The notes under the pieces: model-generated
The model's database searches: none
Told to the model about the DNA's origin: nothing
What the model saw: only the letters and a program-made list of their open reading frames with translations
Assembly (NCBI GenBank): GCA_946894095.1
Contig: OX335653.1
Coordinates: forward strand, 8,499,001 to 8,563,000
Direction of reading: 5' to 3'
DNA: 64,000 bases
From: Incurvaria masculella
Taxonomy: Eukaryota; Arthropoda; Insecta; Lepidoptera; Incurvariidae
Program-made: the position numbers and the translations under genes
Part shown: positions 1 through 10,304 of the stretch, piece by piece
Layout of the letters: every line of letters starts with the position of its first letter
How positions within the stretch are numbered: position 1 is the first letter of the stretch

Positions 1-1199
1 TCATGCAAAAACCGGTCTGACGCAGAAGGACATAGGTCCCACCAGGGAACTGAAACTTCAAACCTAGACACGCAATTGCAAAGGAAACTTTTATTTTTCT
101 TTGGATTAATGGATGGTCAATGACATTATATACAGAACAATTATTTCGTAATATAATGATTTAGTCAATTCATTTGTTACAATACTTTGCTTAAATAAAC
201 TACACTTACATATAGTGTATGATTTGCCATACTTTTGCAGGCAATAAATAAAATCCCTAAATAATCTTACAAGTAGCAAGCTGTCTAAACGGGATTCTAA
301 CTTACTGTACAAAATGATTTCGTATCTCATTTTCTTTCATTTCTAGGTCATGTTTTCCTGTGACGCTAAAATAACAATATAATACAACAATATAATATAA
401 TATTGTTATTTTCATATTTACTTTTCTTTCTACCACGTCAACTCACTTTCTTTTTGTGCCATAATGGCGCTGTAGTACAAAATACATAGAACGTGTATTT
501 TTCCAGTTTTAAACAAAAAAGAAATTAATATTGCAATGCTGGTAAGAATATTTGGTCTTCCGGTGAGTTATAGGAGTTATCTAATTTATTGACTTTGAAA
601 TAAAATTGATGTCATTTCCTCAATAGGTATCCGAGTATGCTAATGACGGAACCCACGCATGAGGCGCGTTGGTGTAGGTATTCGTGAATATTTATATTTT
701 CACCGTCTCGCCGCGCGTCGCGTCGAGTCGCGACACGCCTAATTTTATTTTGGAAAATTTATGAAGTGGAACTACATATCCTATCTTCTCGATTGTGATT
801 CTCGTATGGAATATAGGTACTATGACGTTGTGTTGAAATCATTAACGGATTTACTACGAACGATTTTGTTTCAATAATTAAGTCTGTAGGTAATAGTAAT
901 CGCAGGTACTGCAGGTTTTGGTAGTACTTAGAGCTTTTTTAAATGAGAAATTTATTTACATAATATTTATCGATGCACAAACGGTGTAAACGAACTATAC
1001 CTATGTTTCGTCAAAATCGGTCACTGCTAGATAGATCTAGTAGGCAGGGTGAAAATGTGAAACTAGTAATTTTGTTTACAAATTGCACACTTTTTTTAAG
1101 CATAATGGTGTAAACCACAATAATCATTTTCGCGATACCGTGAAAAACCATAAACAGACTAGGCAGAACCTAACCTAAGAACGTTTTTTATCAACCGAG
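1..1199. other. AT-rich sequence, no gene seen
   Basis: No supported coding region or RNA gene. The only compositional feature is a short CpG cluster near 700-740 (repeated CGCG and GTCGCG words). The text near 1013-1025 (TCAAAATCGGTCA) matches a short phrase in the repeats at 2.9 kb and 28.7 kb, so a decayed repeat end may lie there. Confidence 0.5.
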
Positions 1200-1775
1200 T
1201 TCCATGTGACAGAGTCGCACTTTATCTAAAGTGACGTCATAAAGTACTATGTAATTTTCGTAAGTCTGAGGCTGAGATAAATAGTCGTAACAGAAACAAA
1301 GACTGATGAAATATAGCACTTTGTGACGTTACTTTGCATTACTTTGAGATTTCGTCTATACAAATGTGTCGAAGTGACGTAACAAAGTACTACTTTTCGT
1401 TGGTCTTAGGCTGAAATATAAAGTTGTAACAGAAAGTAAGACAAACGAAAATTAGTCTTTTGTGATATCACTTTGAATTACTTTGACATTTATTTCATAC
1501 ACATTGTGTCAAAGTGACGTCTGTTACGTTCTGTTACGACTATTTATATCAGTCTCAGTTTTAGTTACCACTTTTTTTTCTCAACTTTGTGTCGTCACTT
1601 TGACACATTTTGTATGGACGAAATCTCAAAGTAATAGAAAGTGACGTCACAAAGTACTACTTTTCCTTAGTCTTAGTTTCTGTTACGACTATTTATGTCA
1701 AAGTTAGTTTCGGTTGCGACTATTTATACTAGCCTAAGTTTCTGTTACGACTATTTATCTCAGCCCGAGCATATA
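1200..1775. repeat. Nested direct and inverted repeat block with TGACGTCA-type motifs
   Basis: Two head-to-tail units of about 140 bp start at 1231 and 1374, and the start of a third is at 1514. Each begins GTGACGT followed by AAAGTACTA and later contains a CTGAGATAAATAGTCGTAACAG-like stretch. From 1521 the same words appear in the opposite orientation (CTGTTACGACTATTTAT), including three short copies near 1677-1705, 1709-1738 and 1739-1765. TGACGTCA palindromes occur at about 1232 and 1645, and one-base variants recur at unit starts. The block is non-coding. It could be a foldback element that expanded locally or a small satellite; the CRE-like words may be incidental to the repeat consensus. 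Confidence 0.75.
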
Positions 1776-2059
1776 AAAATGAAAATATTATTACTTTTCG
1801 ATCAGGGTGGGAACAAGTTCATAAGTACATAAGTATACGTACACATGCACAGTATAGTAGACAGTGTGTGAGTGCAGCGTGCGTGTGGCTGCGGCGCGGC
1901 GTGTCGGGTGAGCACGCAGCTGCCCGCGCCTGTGTAGCTGACAGCTTTTAGATTGGGGTTCCCCCCGCTGCCCGCGCCCGTCCCCGCTCACCGCTAGCGG
2001 CGCGGCTCTGAAGGACGCCGGGCGACTCGCGGAAGGGGCTCCCGGTCGCTAGGGTTGAC
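1776..2059. other. GC-rich island
   Basis: A CpG-rich stretch (about 1875-2050) in an AT-rich context, with runs such as GCTGCGGCGCGGCGTG and CCCCCCGCTGCCCGCGCC. A GGGTGAGC word near 1905 is an acceptable splice donor on the plus strand. Open frames across it are low-complexity and overlap on both strands, so no protein is proposed. A promoter or non-coding first exon is possible but unproven. Confidence 0.35.
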
Positions 2060-2770
2060 GCAACGATCGATGACACAACTTTTTTGTAACTTGAGTGTAA
2101 AATCATGAATATTTTTTTTAAATTAAAGGAATAATCCAGATAATTGCTCGCCTCGAAGATGGCATGGCAGCTGGCGTGGAAGGTGAAATTGGAAGTGTCT
2201 GAATATTCCATATATAAAAATCAAATTTAGTCCAACAATGGCAGGTATTAAATTTCATAATAATCCGATTCAACACTAATGTATATAACCTTAGTTTTAA
2301 AATAATTTTGTATTACAAGGATTAAATACTTCTATAAATATAAAAATGAAGTCGTTCTTAAGAATAGTGTAATTTGAATTATAAGCCACGTTTGACAGAG
2401 CTCAGGTATCCAAATCACGATCCAGGGCACAACTGAAAATGCCACCTATAAAACAGCCTTGTGGCCAGTTTAGGTGGCAGAATACGATCAATCTTACCAG
2501 CGTCTCGCTAGTACAGTCAAGAATTTCGTTTATTTTTAAATATTATATTGTATAAAGGTACCTGCCATGACATGTTTTGTTACCAAGATAAGGTAATAAA
2601 CAAAACAATATTACTATCGGAACAATTATTATTATCGGAGAGCAGAAACTTTTTGCCACGAACCCGTATGCGCTACTTCCTTGAGTCATTCCCTTGCCAT
2701 GGTAATTCAAGGGTGAATTAAAAAAAATTTAAAGATCATCAACAAGTGATCATCTTCCGTAAAAATGTGA
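2060..2770. other. AT-rich sequence, no feature recognised
   Basis: No coding region, tRNA-like head or repeat family seen elsewhere in the window is visible here. Confidence 0.45.
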
Positions 2771-3030
2771 GGTGAGTGGATATGAGTATTTTTTCATCGG
2801 ACTGAGAGAAAATCGTTCCGTGTCCGCTCTGCGATTTGAATGTGATCTGCTCAAAAATTTAAAAAAAATGTTGATCCCATCGCTATCAAACCTCGCAAGA
2901 TCACCCGACGGGCTAATTGGAAGATTGCATGAAAATTTCATCAAAATCGGTCATGCCGTTTTTGAGTCCATAGGGAACACACATACACATCTACACACAT
3001 CATTGTTATATCTATAGATAGATAGATGTA
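2771..3030 (+). repeat. Interspersed repeat remnant with GATA-type tail
   Basis: Contains a phrase (GGGCTAATTGGAAGATTGC then a run ending CATCAAAATCGGTCAT) that recurs in diverged form at 28.69-28.74 kb. It ends in a short tandem run TATAGATAGATAGATG. The wording, an ATCAAAATCGGTC segment followed by a GTTTTTGAGTCCATAG segment, resembles 3' ends of common insect retroposons; that is from memory. The short open frames on both strands are not coherent proteins. Confidence 0.5.
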
Positions 3031-3260
3031 GCATAATCAGCTGGTTCGAACCGCGCCATGACAGTTGCGTCGTGATCGGCGCGTTCAATATAGGCCCAAC
3101 CCTAATTTCGCCCGAGCCGCGCCCGCGCGCTCGGCCCAACCCTAATTCTAATGGCTTCTTCTCCATGCTTGCGAACGAAATGGCCGACTGTATCGCTCTA
3201 TTAATATTTCTACAGCGCATCGGTTTACTTCGGCTTTTATTGTTACGATTAATTCAAAGA
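3031..3260. other. GC-rich island with a 15-bp direct repeat
   Basis: CpG-rich from about 3040 to 3190. The word GGCCCAACCCTAATT occurs twice, near 3092 and 3136, flanking a GCCGCGCCCGCGCGCTC core. Open frames exist on both strands but look like composition effects. Candidate regulatory DNA only. Confidence 0.35.
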
Positions 3261-5379
3261 TTCGATTTTTATTCAATTGTTTCAGTAAATGAAGTACGTA
3301 AATTAACGATAATAAAACATGTAATGCCATAAAAGCCTGAATTATAATATATTAAAGCATAAAACGTTATTATATGGAATCATTTTTGGATACTGATTGT
3401 GAATATGATCTATATGAAATAACGGGAATGAAGTGTTAGCTTAAATAATTAGTATTCTTTCATTAACAAAAAACTAAACTAAACTTTTTATTACATGGAT
3501 TTATATGTATAATGCATACATGAACATATGTATACAGCTATAAGGCACCTATTTTATCAGTTAGTTTTATCTCCTTAGTAAGTAGGCATTCCCGACAAAA
3601 ATAAATGCAAAGAAGAGAATGCGTAGGTTTTTCATACTTTTATCCCATTCTGAAATTCCTGAAACAAGCTAAAAGTCAATGCAGGCTGAGCGTGTCATGT
3701 GTTTTATGCATAATATACAACCAGTCAAAGATTAAAGGATATGCTTCCGGTTGAACTAAAAATAAATGGTGGTTAAATGCAACCTCCGATACAATTTTAT
3801 TAGGGTTTTGTTTACACAGTACCTAGTAGAAATTCTCAACTATGTTTGAATGTATGGTCAGCACTATAACCATTTCCAAAAGTCAAAGTATTTCAACTGT
3901 TCATCTTTTCCTTCATACGGATGTGTATCCTTAACTCTTTGGTCGACTGTACTGGGACCGGAATTTCTGCAAAATTAAATTTTGTGCAAAATCCTGGGGG
4001 ATTTTCGATCTTATTTCTTGTGATTCAAGAGTTACGTTGAATTTGCTCTAATTGCGAATGTTCGGTCGCATTTTTGCAAATTCCGCTCTTTCGTAGTTTC
4101 GAAATTCTGCAATTTTCCGTTTTCGCAATGTTGTGGGGGAGCCTTTATTCTAATGAATGCAGCGTGGATTGATTGATTACCCAACTCAATGAAAGAATCT
4201 TCGCGTTCAAAGATAGTTCTCATTATTTTCTTAGAAATGAAGAACTGCTAAGAATAAAAATTAAAACTTAAATCATCACGCGGTAAGCAACAAAAACAGC
4301 GTTCGAAGAGAATTCTTCAAATTGTTGTTACACGACGCGACGAGCCGATTACTGTTTACAACCGGCACTTTAAACAATTCCAACGATGAACATTTTATGG
4401 AACCTACAAATATTTTAGTGTATAGAAAATATTTGTATAGAAACTATACGTTTAGACATTTTTGCCTAAAATCGTTTCTATTATTTTGTCTGATGAAGTT
4501 TCAAGTTTTATGTTGTTCATGACTTTTTAATGGTGGCCTATAAAATGTGACCGTCACTTTTTTAACACAAAAATATTATCATTGCATACATATTTTTGTT
4601 AACAGCTCTGTTACATTTATAAAAATATCTTGCACAAGTGTCATTTTGGGGGCTATATGATATAATTATTATAGTAATTTTCATCTCTTGTGAAAACAAA
4701 TACAGCCATTAATTTAACAAGCCAAATTAAACAATATGGTATGATATATTCAAATTATTGGTGTAAATAGGGTTGATTTTAAAATGACTATATTCCTGAT
4801 TTCGAGCAGGGTTGAGATTTTGAAATAGGTTTATCTGGGTTGGGTACATAATTTAAAAACCTACAAAGTACAAATAGACAAATACCCGATAATTAGGTAT
4901 TCACATATACGCATATGCGTATATAGATAATTATACGTATTTGTACATGCCTGCTATGGTCGTTATGGAGACAGTCGAGAATTTAACCCCTTCCCTGGCT
5001 GCAAGCTGATGCATGAGTTATGTGACCGCGTGTCGGATTGTGAATACGTACTTTTTTATTATTTTCATCTATGGACACGGCATAAAGAGTTTCACGCGGA
5101 CCATCCCCGGTCATGCGCATTTATTACAATGAAATTGAATAATTTATGACGCAATTTCATGGCGTCAACACAATTTCAGTTTTACTCGCGAAGACAAAAT
5201 ATTTTAAACGCGGCTTTATATTGTGATTCAAAAGAGTTGGCGGTAAAAATGTGATGAATGTATTTCTGTGTGTTTCCGACTACATTAAAATGTGTACATG
5301 TGTGTGAGGGTGTATTGATACGTGTAAGTGTATGACATGATAGACGACGAAAGTCTAATTAGTGTTGAGGTTAGAGTAA
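3261..5379. other. AT-rich sequence with one perfect 20-bp palindrome
   Basis: No gene recognised. Positions 4905-4924 form a perfect palindrome, ATATACGCAT joined to its reverse complement. Between 3955 and 4150, TTCTGCAAAATT and TTTTGTGCAAAAT resemble the repeat near 63.6 kb (TTCTGCAAAATTTTGTG), so a diverged relative of that repeat may be present. The rest holds nothing I can name. Confidence 0.4.
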
Positions 5380-5565
5380 GTAGTATCTGGGACCGACCCC
5401 TAAATCCTTCGTGAAATTTATGCATTCCCAATCCGGGGTCTAATCCTCGCCCACCGCGGAGGGAAGGCCCGGGTCAATCCGGCCCGGAAAAGGTTTTCCG
5501 GATTATTTTCCGGAGAACTTTTAATCCCGCCGGATGCCGGAATATATCATAGCGGATTAAGAGGT
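5380..5565. promoter_or_regulatory. GC-rich patch with clustered CCGGAAAA/TTTTCCGG words
   Basis: A short GC-rich patch with a near-perfect palindrome at 5484-5501 (CCGGAAAA, two-base spacer, TTTTCCGG), another TTTTCCGGA at about 5507 and CCGGA near 5529-5540. CCGGAA is the core of ETS-family sites, so a small regulatory cluster is conceivable. This is inference from motif density alone. Confidence 0.25.
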
Positions 5566-6540
5566 TTAAATGGAACTTACCAAAGTCCGAGATAAATTTA
5601 AATCGGTTGGCAGTCGGCATTGTGCTGCGCTTGCCTTATACACACTTAGATTAAGGGGTATGATAGGCCACCCGAGAATTCGATTGAATCATATATTTGT
5701 ATATGTAGTCTTAAATAGAAAAATATATTCCGTCTCAACTTATTCATATTATTCTTAGATCTATTTATTCCTAATGTTTTCGGCCCATATGGTTTCAATG
5801 TTTTTTCACACCGGTTTTAAAGCCATGACATCATATGTTCAATTAAAACAATTCGTGTACATTTGTCATCTCTACATCTGCAAAATTCTCAAAGGATCTT
5901 GTAGATAAATTAATAAGAAGATACATACCTACTTATTTAAAACCAGTATCATCAAACGTGCGTTCAACATTATGCTTTGATTGTGGTAATTAGGATTATT
6001 TTTAAATTAAAGTACAATTTATTTGCTCATTTTAAACAAAACAATGGCAAAAAGGAACACTTGATACCAAATGTTATTCTCTACAATTATGCCTTAGGGA
6101 TATCACGAACGCATGTAAAGTAGCAAAGAAAAGTAGTAGAGAGTGTAATAAAACTTACCTTCTAATTGACAAATTTGTAAATATTGAATTGTGGTAGCAT
6201 CCGTTTGAAACTACAAATTATCCATGAAAAAGCTTAAGTTGAAAATCAAATAAGATAGAAAACATGCATTTGCTTATAACAGCAACTTTAACCCAAGCAA
6301 TATTGAAAGTTCATATATATCTTTATTGAGTCGAAAACATTGATAACAAAATCATAGTCATACTTATTAAATTTAATAAAGAAAATGAACAAATATTTTT
6401 TTTTAATTATCCTAAATTAATAGAGTTAATTATATACGAGGGTTTATGCAAATAACTATTACACTGTATTACATCAAATTAAAAAAAAACGAATCATACA
6501 TAGGTATACAAGTCAAAATGGGGCTCCATTTCAGGTGAAA
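5566..6540. other. AT-rich sequence, no feature recognised
   Basis: Only short chance open frames. No repeat shared with the rest of the window and no RNA gene seen. Confidence 0.45.
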
Positions 6541-6800
6541 GCGAAATAAAATTAATACTCGCGTCAATAATCTGCTCGTAAATCACGTAAAAGCGCGTAG
6601 TGTTCTGTCGAACGCAGCCGGGGCCGGCGCGGGGTGGGGACGGGGGCGAGGGGGTGGCGGCTGCGGGGGGGGAGGGCGGGTAAGTGGGGTGACCCTCTCT
6701 AGTGGCGGCCGGCGCCGAGTGTTCGGGCTGACCCTTCGCGGGCACTCGAGGTCCCTTCAGCGGCAGGGCACTCCGGCGAGTGTCCGGAGCACGTGCGTTA
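6541..6800. other. G-rich CpG island with consensus splice donor
   Basis: From about 6615 the plus strand is very G-rich with many runs of four or more G, a typical G-quadruplex-forming composition. A perfect donor word, GGGTAAGTGGGG, places a potential exon/intron boundary at 6679/6680. AT-rich DNA just upstream (6550-6600) carries homeodomain-like words (ATTAATA, TCAATAATC, CGTAAATC). A promoter with a non-coding first exon is plausible. The antisense proline-rich frame across it is a composition artefact. Confidence 0.3.
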
Positions 6801-6854
6801 CTATACAGTCTCACCAGGCGAAATATAATAAATTTGTAAAAACATGTTTTATTA

Positions 6855-6960
6855 AGGCCGATTTTTCAATCCTCAGATAGTACTCATCGGACTGAAAGTA
6901 CAAATTCACGTTTGTCAAAAGGCGGATAGTCATTGCCGGAGAATTATATCTTCTATCACT
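6855..6960 (+). mobile_element. MITE family A, truncated copy
   Basis: Matches the first half of the full-length MITE at 10081-10302: the terminal GGCCGATTTTTCAATCC, then CAGATAGTACTCATCGGA, GTTTGTCAAAAGGCGGATAG and TGCCGGAGAATTATATCTTC. Homology stops near 6957 and the opposite terminal repeat is missing. The preceding TA (6853-6854) fits the TA flank seen at the full-length copy. Confidence 0.75.
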
Positions 6961-6984
6961 CCAAGCTCTCGGGTATAAACTAAA

Positions 6985-7730
6985 AAAATCGGGTATTTAT
7001 CTGCTTTGGATCTCCGTTCAATTACAAGAAACTTGTACTAAATATTAGCCAACCACATGTAGAGCAAGGAAAGTTAAGAACGGTTCTATTACTTGAAGCT
7101 GTTTATACTTGGAGGAAAAATATTTTTGATAAATACTCGGGTTTTTATCTGCTTGTTTTAACCTTTTGATATCCGTTCAATTATAAGAAAAATGTGTAAA
7201 ATGTTAGCCAGCCACAAGTAAATCAAGGAAAGTCAAGAATGGTGCTGTTACTTCAACCTATGGATACTTTGGTGATTTTTTTTTGTTAAATACTGGGTTA
7301 GAGAGCAATGTCAATTGAATCAAGGAAGAAGTGCTAAGATGGTTTGGACACATGGAACGAATGGATGACGAAAGAAATTTACAGAGCAGAAGTGAGCGGA
7401 AGTGTCGTGCCCAGGCGGCCTAGAAGAACGTAACATGACCAAATCTATGTAATTCTTCGTAAAGGTCTGATACGTAGCACCCGTAATCATAGAGCATGTA
7501 TGAAAAGATGTAAGTCTGTAGATGAAGCGAAAGAGGTGTGCTGTGATCGTACCGCATGGCGCTCTATCATCTCTGTCTAACCCTCCTGGAAAGCGGCGTG
7601 AAGGTATGTATGTATGTGTGTATAAATACTTGGGTATTCTTCTTGTGTAAACCTTTGGATACATGTTCAAAAATAAGAAACATGCATTAAATGTTAGCCA
7701 GCCACATGTAGAGCAAGGAAAGCCACGACC
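6985..7730 (+). repeat. About 148-bp tandem repeat, third unit split by a LINE insertion
   Basis: Unit one starts near 6989 (TCGGGTATTTATCTGC) and unit two near 7137 (TCGGGTTTTTATCTGC), 148 bp apart. Both contain CCGTTCAATTA, then TTAGCCA.CCACA.GTA and CAAGGAAAGT. A third unit starts near 7288 (AAATACTGGGTTA), stops, and resumes at 7623 (AAATACTTGGGTATT), with its TTAGCCAGCCACATGTAGAG near 7692. The gap is filled by a LINE 3' fragment, so the array predates the insertion. Confidence 0.8.
7303..7622 (+). mobile_element. Non-LTR retrotransposon 3' fragment (LRWFGH family)
   Basis: The plus strand encodes the peptide LRWFGHMERMDD, then, after a frameshift, AEVSG followed by V-P-x-R-P-R-R, a signature of the region after the reverse transcriptase domain in many insect LINEs. 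The same family lies at 39.95-40.34 kb, with matching AGCAGTGTCAATTGAA, GTAGCACCCGTAATC and CTGTGAT.GTACCG words. It ends in a short GTAT microsatellite. The flanks TAAATACTGGGTTA and TAAATACTTGGGTA look like a slightly diverged target-site duplication of about 13 bp. The fragment is dead. Confidence 0.8.
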
Positions 7731-8565
7731 TCAAGCGACCGCAGTACAGCAGTTGGGACTAGAAATGTTTTGTGTCCGAGGTCCGAAGCCACTCGCCTTA
7801 GCGGAGACCCGGACATTAATAATATCTGAGAGAACAACCGGCGCACCTGATTAATGATTTATTCGTTCAGTGCGCTCTCATCGTCGCGCAGGCTGGGGCC
7901 GGGCCCTACCCCGTGCCCGCCGCTGCGGCCGCGGCCGGGCCCAAATTCGGTTCCATATTTGAATATTTGCGTGTAACGTCTTTAAATTCGGTCTATGGCG
8001 GTCGTTTACTGAACTCGGTTGCAATGTCAATGCGTTGTAGAAAAATACGGAAACAAAGTCATCCAATTTACAGGGAGCGCTTCTCGGCGGTTTCTTTACT
8101 AGTTAAAAATACTTAAGGCACTCCGCTCTACTCAAACGTGGAAAGAAGATCATGCGCATATTTCTCGTAATAGATCCCAAATGTTGGTCAAAATAGCTTT
8201 ATTTGATCGAACTGGATGTCTGATGACCATTAGCATTGTAAAATAGTGTTTGCTTTCTAAGTTATAAGATCCGAAAGTTCGAATTTATTTTATTTTATAT
8301 TTATAAACAATAAACAATATTTTGGAGGTAGATTACTTAACTATAAAATCAAAACATCTTAAAAATATTAGTCATCAGACATAGGTTCTTTCATCAAGAT
8401 TCATAATTAATTTGGTTTTGGTTCGATTTTTCACTTCAGCGGTCATGGTTTACTTTCAGCAATGAGTCGTTTTGTTATAAAAATTTTCATAAATCTTACC
8501 AAATCATACACTATGCGGATTGCCAGCTTTGTGGATATGTTGCATCCTCTTCCTCACGGAGCCTG
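7731..8565. other. Unassigned sequence including a small GC-rich patch
   Basis: A CpG-rich patch spans about 7875-7945 (GGCCGCGGCCGGGCCC). The rest is AT-rich. Two short overlapping frames on opposite strands at 7878-8116 are not convincing proteins. No repeat family assigned. Confidence 0.4.
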
Positions 8566-8866
8566 TCTTTTTTAGGGTTCCGTACCCAAAGGGTGAAAAC
8601 GGAACCCTATTACTAAGCCTCCGCTGTCCGTCCGTCCGTCCGTCTATCACAGGGCTGTATCTCATGAACCGAAATAGGCAGGCAGCTGAAATTTTCACAG
8701 AGTGTGTATTTATTTTGACGCTATAACAACAAATAGGCAAAATAAAAATATAATAAAAAATAAAGGGGGGGGCATACAAAAAACGTGATTTTTTTGTCTT
8801 AAATCTAGTACGATGGTACAGAACCCTTCGTTTGCGACTCCCATACGCACTTGACCGGTTTTTTTA
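8566..8866 (-). mobile_element. ACCGGCCAAG-type non-autonomous element, minus orientation
   Basis: Near-complete copy of the element seen best at 44487-44805, here reversed. It starts TTAGGGTTCCGTACCCAAAGG, has a CCGTCCGTCCGTCCGTC array (complement of GGAC repeats), then CTGTATCTCATGAACC, GCTATAACAACAAATAGGC and ends CTTGACCGGTTTTTTT. The AGGGTTCCGTACC word recurs inverted near the other end, so a transcript could fold. I recall this family as very common in Lepidoptera; its class is uncertain to me. A G tract at 8764-8771 is local. Confidence 0.8.
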
Positions 8867-9032
8867 AACAAAGAAGGTCTCAGAGCGCAATAGCACGGTT
8901 TTCCTATCATGTCTGCGAATGAGTCAGTCCCGCCGGGATGGGCCACCATAAGAAACCAGTTTTCATTATTTTAAAATAAAAAAAAATTCATATGATGAAT
9001 ATATTCTTGACCGAATAATTGACCAAATAATC

Positions 9033-9088
9033 CACCACAAGTGTGCATTTATGATAAATGCACACCACAAGTGTGCATTTATGATAAA
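9033..9088. repeat. 30-bp tandem duplication containing a palindrome
   Basis: CACCACAAGTGTGCATTTAT occurs at 9033 and 9063 (period 30). Across the junction, GTGTGCATTTAT at 9041 pairs with ATAAATGCACAC at 9054-9065 around a single G, giving a 12-bp-arm hairpin. Probably a replication-slippage product. Confidence 0.8.
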
Positions 9089-9242
9089 GAACACAGATAG
9101 GTAATACCATGTTGACAATAATAAACTCAAACATTTGTGCAAAGTAATTACCTTCACACACTATACAGAAACCATCTATAAACTTACGTAGAGGACTTCA
9201 CACATTTCACATATTCTGAACCCTAGAAGGGTTGCAGCCGCT

Positions 9243-9300
9243 TCCCCCCCCCCCACTCTACCTCTGCCCCCCCCCCCGGCGGCGGGGGCGCGAGAGGGCT
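9243..9300. repeat. Poly-C tracts next to a GC-rich core
   Basis: Two runs of about 11-12 C (near 9246-9256 and 9268-9279) precede GGCGGCGGGGGCGCGAG. Length is likely polymorphic or assembly-dependent. The complementary strand is G-quadruplex-prone. Confidence 0.7.
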
Positions 9301-9751
9301 TCATAATAAAGTGCCAGAGGACGTCTCCACTGAGTAATGGATGTATAATTGCTGGCCATATATTGTCCCTTTGGAGCTAGCTGCGGTTAAACTATGAACT
9401 AGAAATAGAGGACCGATGTTTATGTGGGTGTACATGTATATGCATAGATGTTTGTATCGGTTTTCACTATTGTTGGTAGGTTCCGGCACAAATATATACG
9501 CATATAAGAAATTTTCGAGACATAATTTATTTTTAAACAAAAATGCACCAACATAAATGAGGCAAACAGAGCTACATCTTCATCGAAACATCCTTTTTAC
9601 TGTATCCTTATAACACTTGTAACTTAAAGAATTTATTTTCTTAATATTTAGATTCATGGATAGACTGGCGTTTATTTGATAAGACAAAAATATAAACCAA
9701 AATATACTGCACCAGTACTGCCCTCCTTATTCAAAAGGCGGTAAACGAACT

Positions 9752-9853
9752 GAACTGCTATTATCATCTGTTCACTCGAATTACGCTTTCTTGTTTCTTG
9801 CTTGCTTGAAGAATTCAATTACGCTCGTCAACTTATTGATAGGTATGAATAAT
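9752..9853. repeat. Dispersed duplication, copy 1 (partner at 11168-11266)
   Basis: GAACTGCTATT, CATCTGTTCACTCGAATTAC, GCTTTCTTG, GAAGAATTCAATTACGCTCG and TCAACTTATTGATAGGTATG are all repeated in order and orientation at 11168-11266 with few changes. The two segments are 1.4 kb apart and resemble no other repeat in the window. Confidence 0.75.
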
Positions 9854-10080
9854 AGGGCAGTGTACATGCAAAGCTATTGTTTGTCTGCGTATGACAGCAT
9901 TACACGAGCACACACAACACACAATATTTCATAACAGGTACTACATAATACCGTAGATTAAAGAGTAATGTATAGATAGCTAACGTCATCCAAGGTAAAA
10001 AACTCGCCGAAAACTGTTAACATTACTAACCAGCGCCATCTCCTGCCACTGCTCGAACTAGTTTCACTGCCATTTAACTA
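9854..10080. other. Unassigned sequence
   Basis: Nothing recognised. It ends in the TA dinucleotide that flanks the MITE at 10081. Confidence 0.4.
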
Positions 10081-10302
10081 AGGGGCGATTTTTAATCCTC
10101 TGATAGTACTTATCGGATAAATTCGCGTTTGTCAAAAGACAGATAGTCATTGCCGGAGAATTATATCTTCTATTACAATAATCGGACTTAAATTATACTA
10201 ATAAACATATGGACTTACTTTACCTGATGGATAAGCAGAAGCATAAATAAATCCGTCGAATAATTACCTAGCTGTTTATCTGACTATTGAAAAATTAGCC
10301 CT
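10081..10302 (+). mobile_element. MITE family A, full-length copy with TA flanks
   Basis: A 222-bp element with imperfect terminal inverted repeats: it starts AGGGGCGATTTTT and ends AAAAATTAGCCCT. TA occurs directly on each side (10079-10080 and 10303-10304), as expected for Tc1/mariner-type transposition. The interior matches the copies at 6855 and 34911 (GTTTGTCAAAAGACAGATAG, TGCCGGAGAATTATATCTTC, CTTACTTTACCTGATGGATA). It has no coding capacity and would depend on a transposase supplied elsewhere. Confidence 0.8.
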
Positions 10303-10304
10303 TA

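Larger units (their letters stand above)
8867..9751. other. Unassigned sequence with small direct repeat and C-tracts
   Basis: No gene seen. Contains the 30-bp direct repeat at 9033-9088 and C-rich homopolymer tracts at about 9245-9285 (separate entries). Confidence 0.4.

Noticed and set aside
6494..6814. 106-codon minus-strand frame
   Set aside because: Proline/alanine-rich translation of the G-rich island; composition artefact.
7320..7670. 116-codon minus-strand frame
   Set aside because: Antisense to the LRWFGH LINE fragment and runs into the tandem repeat.
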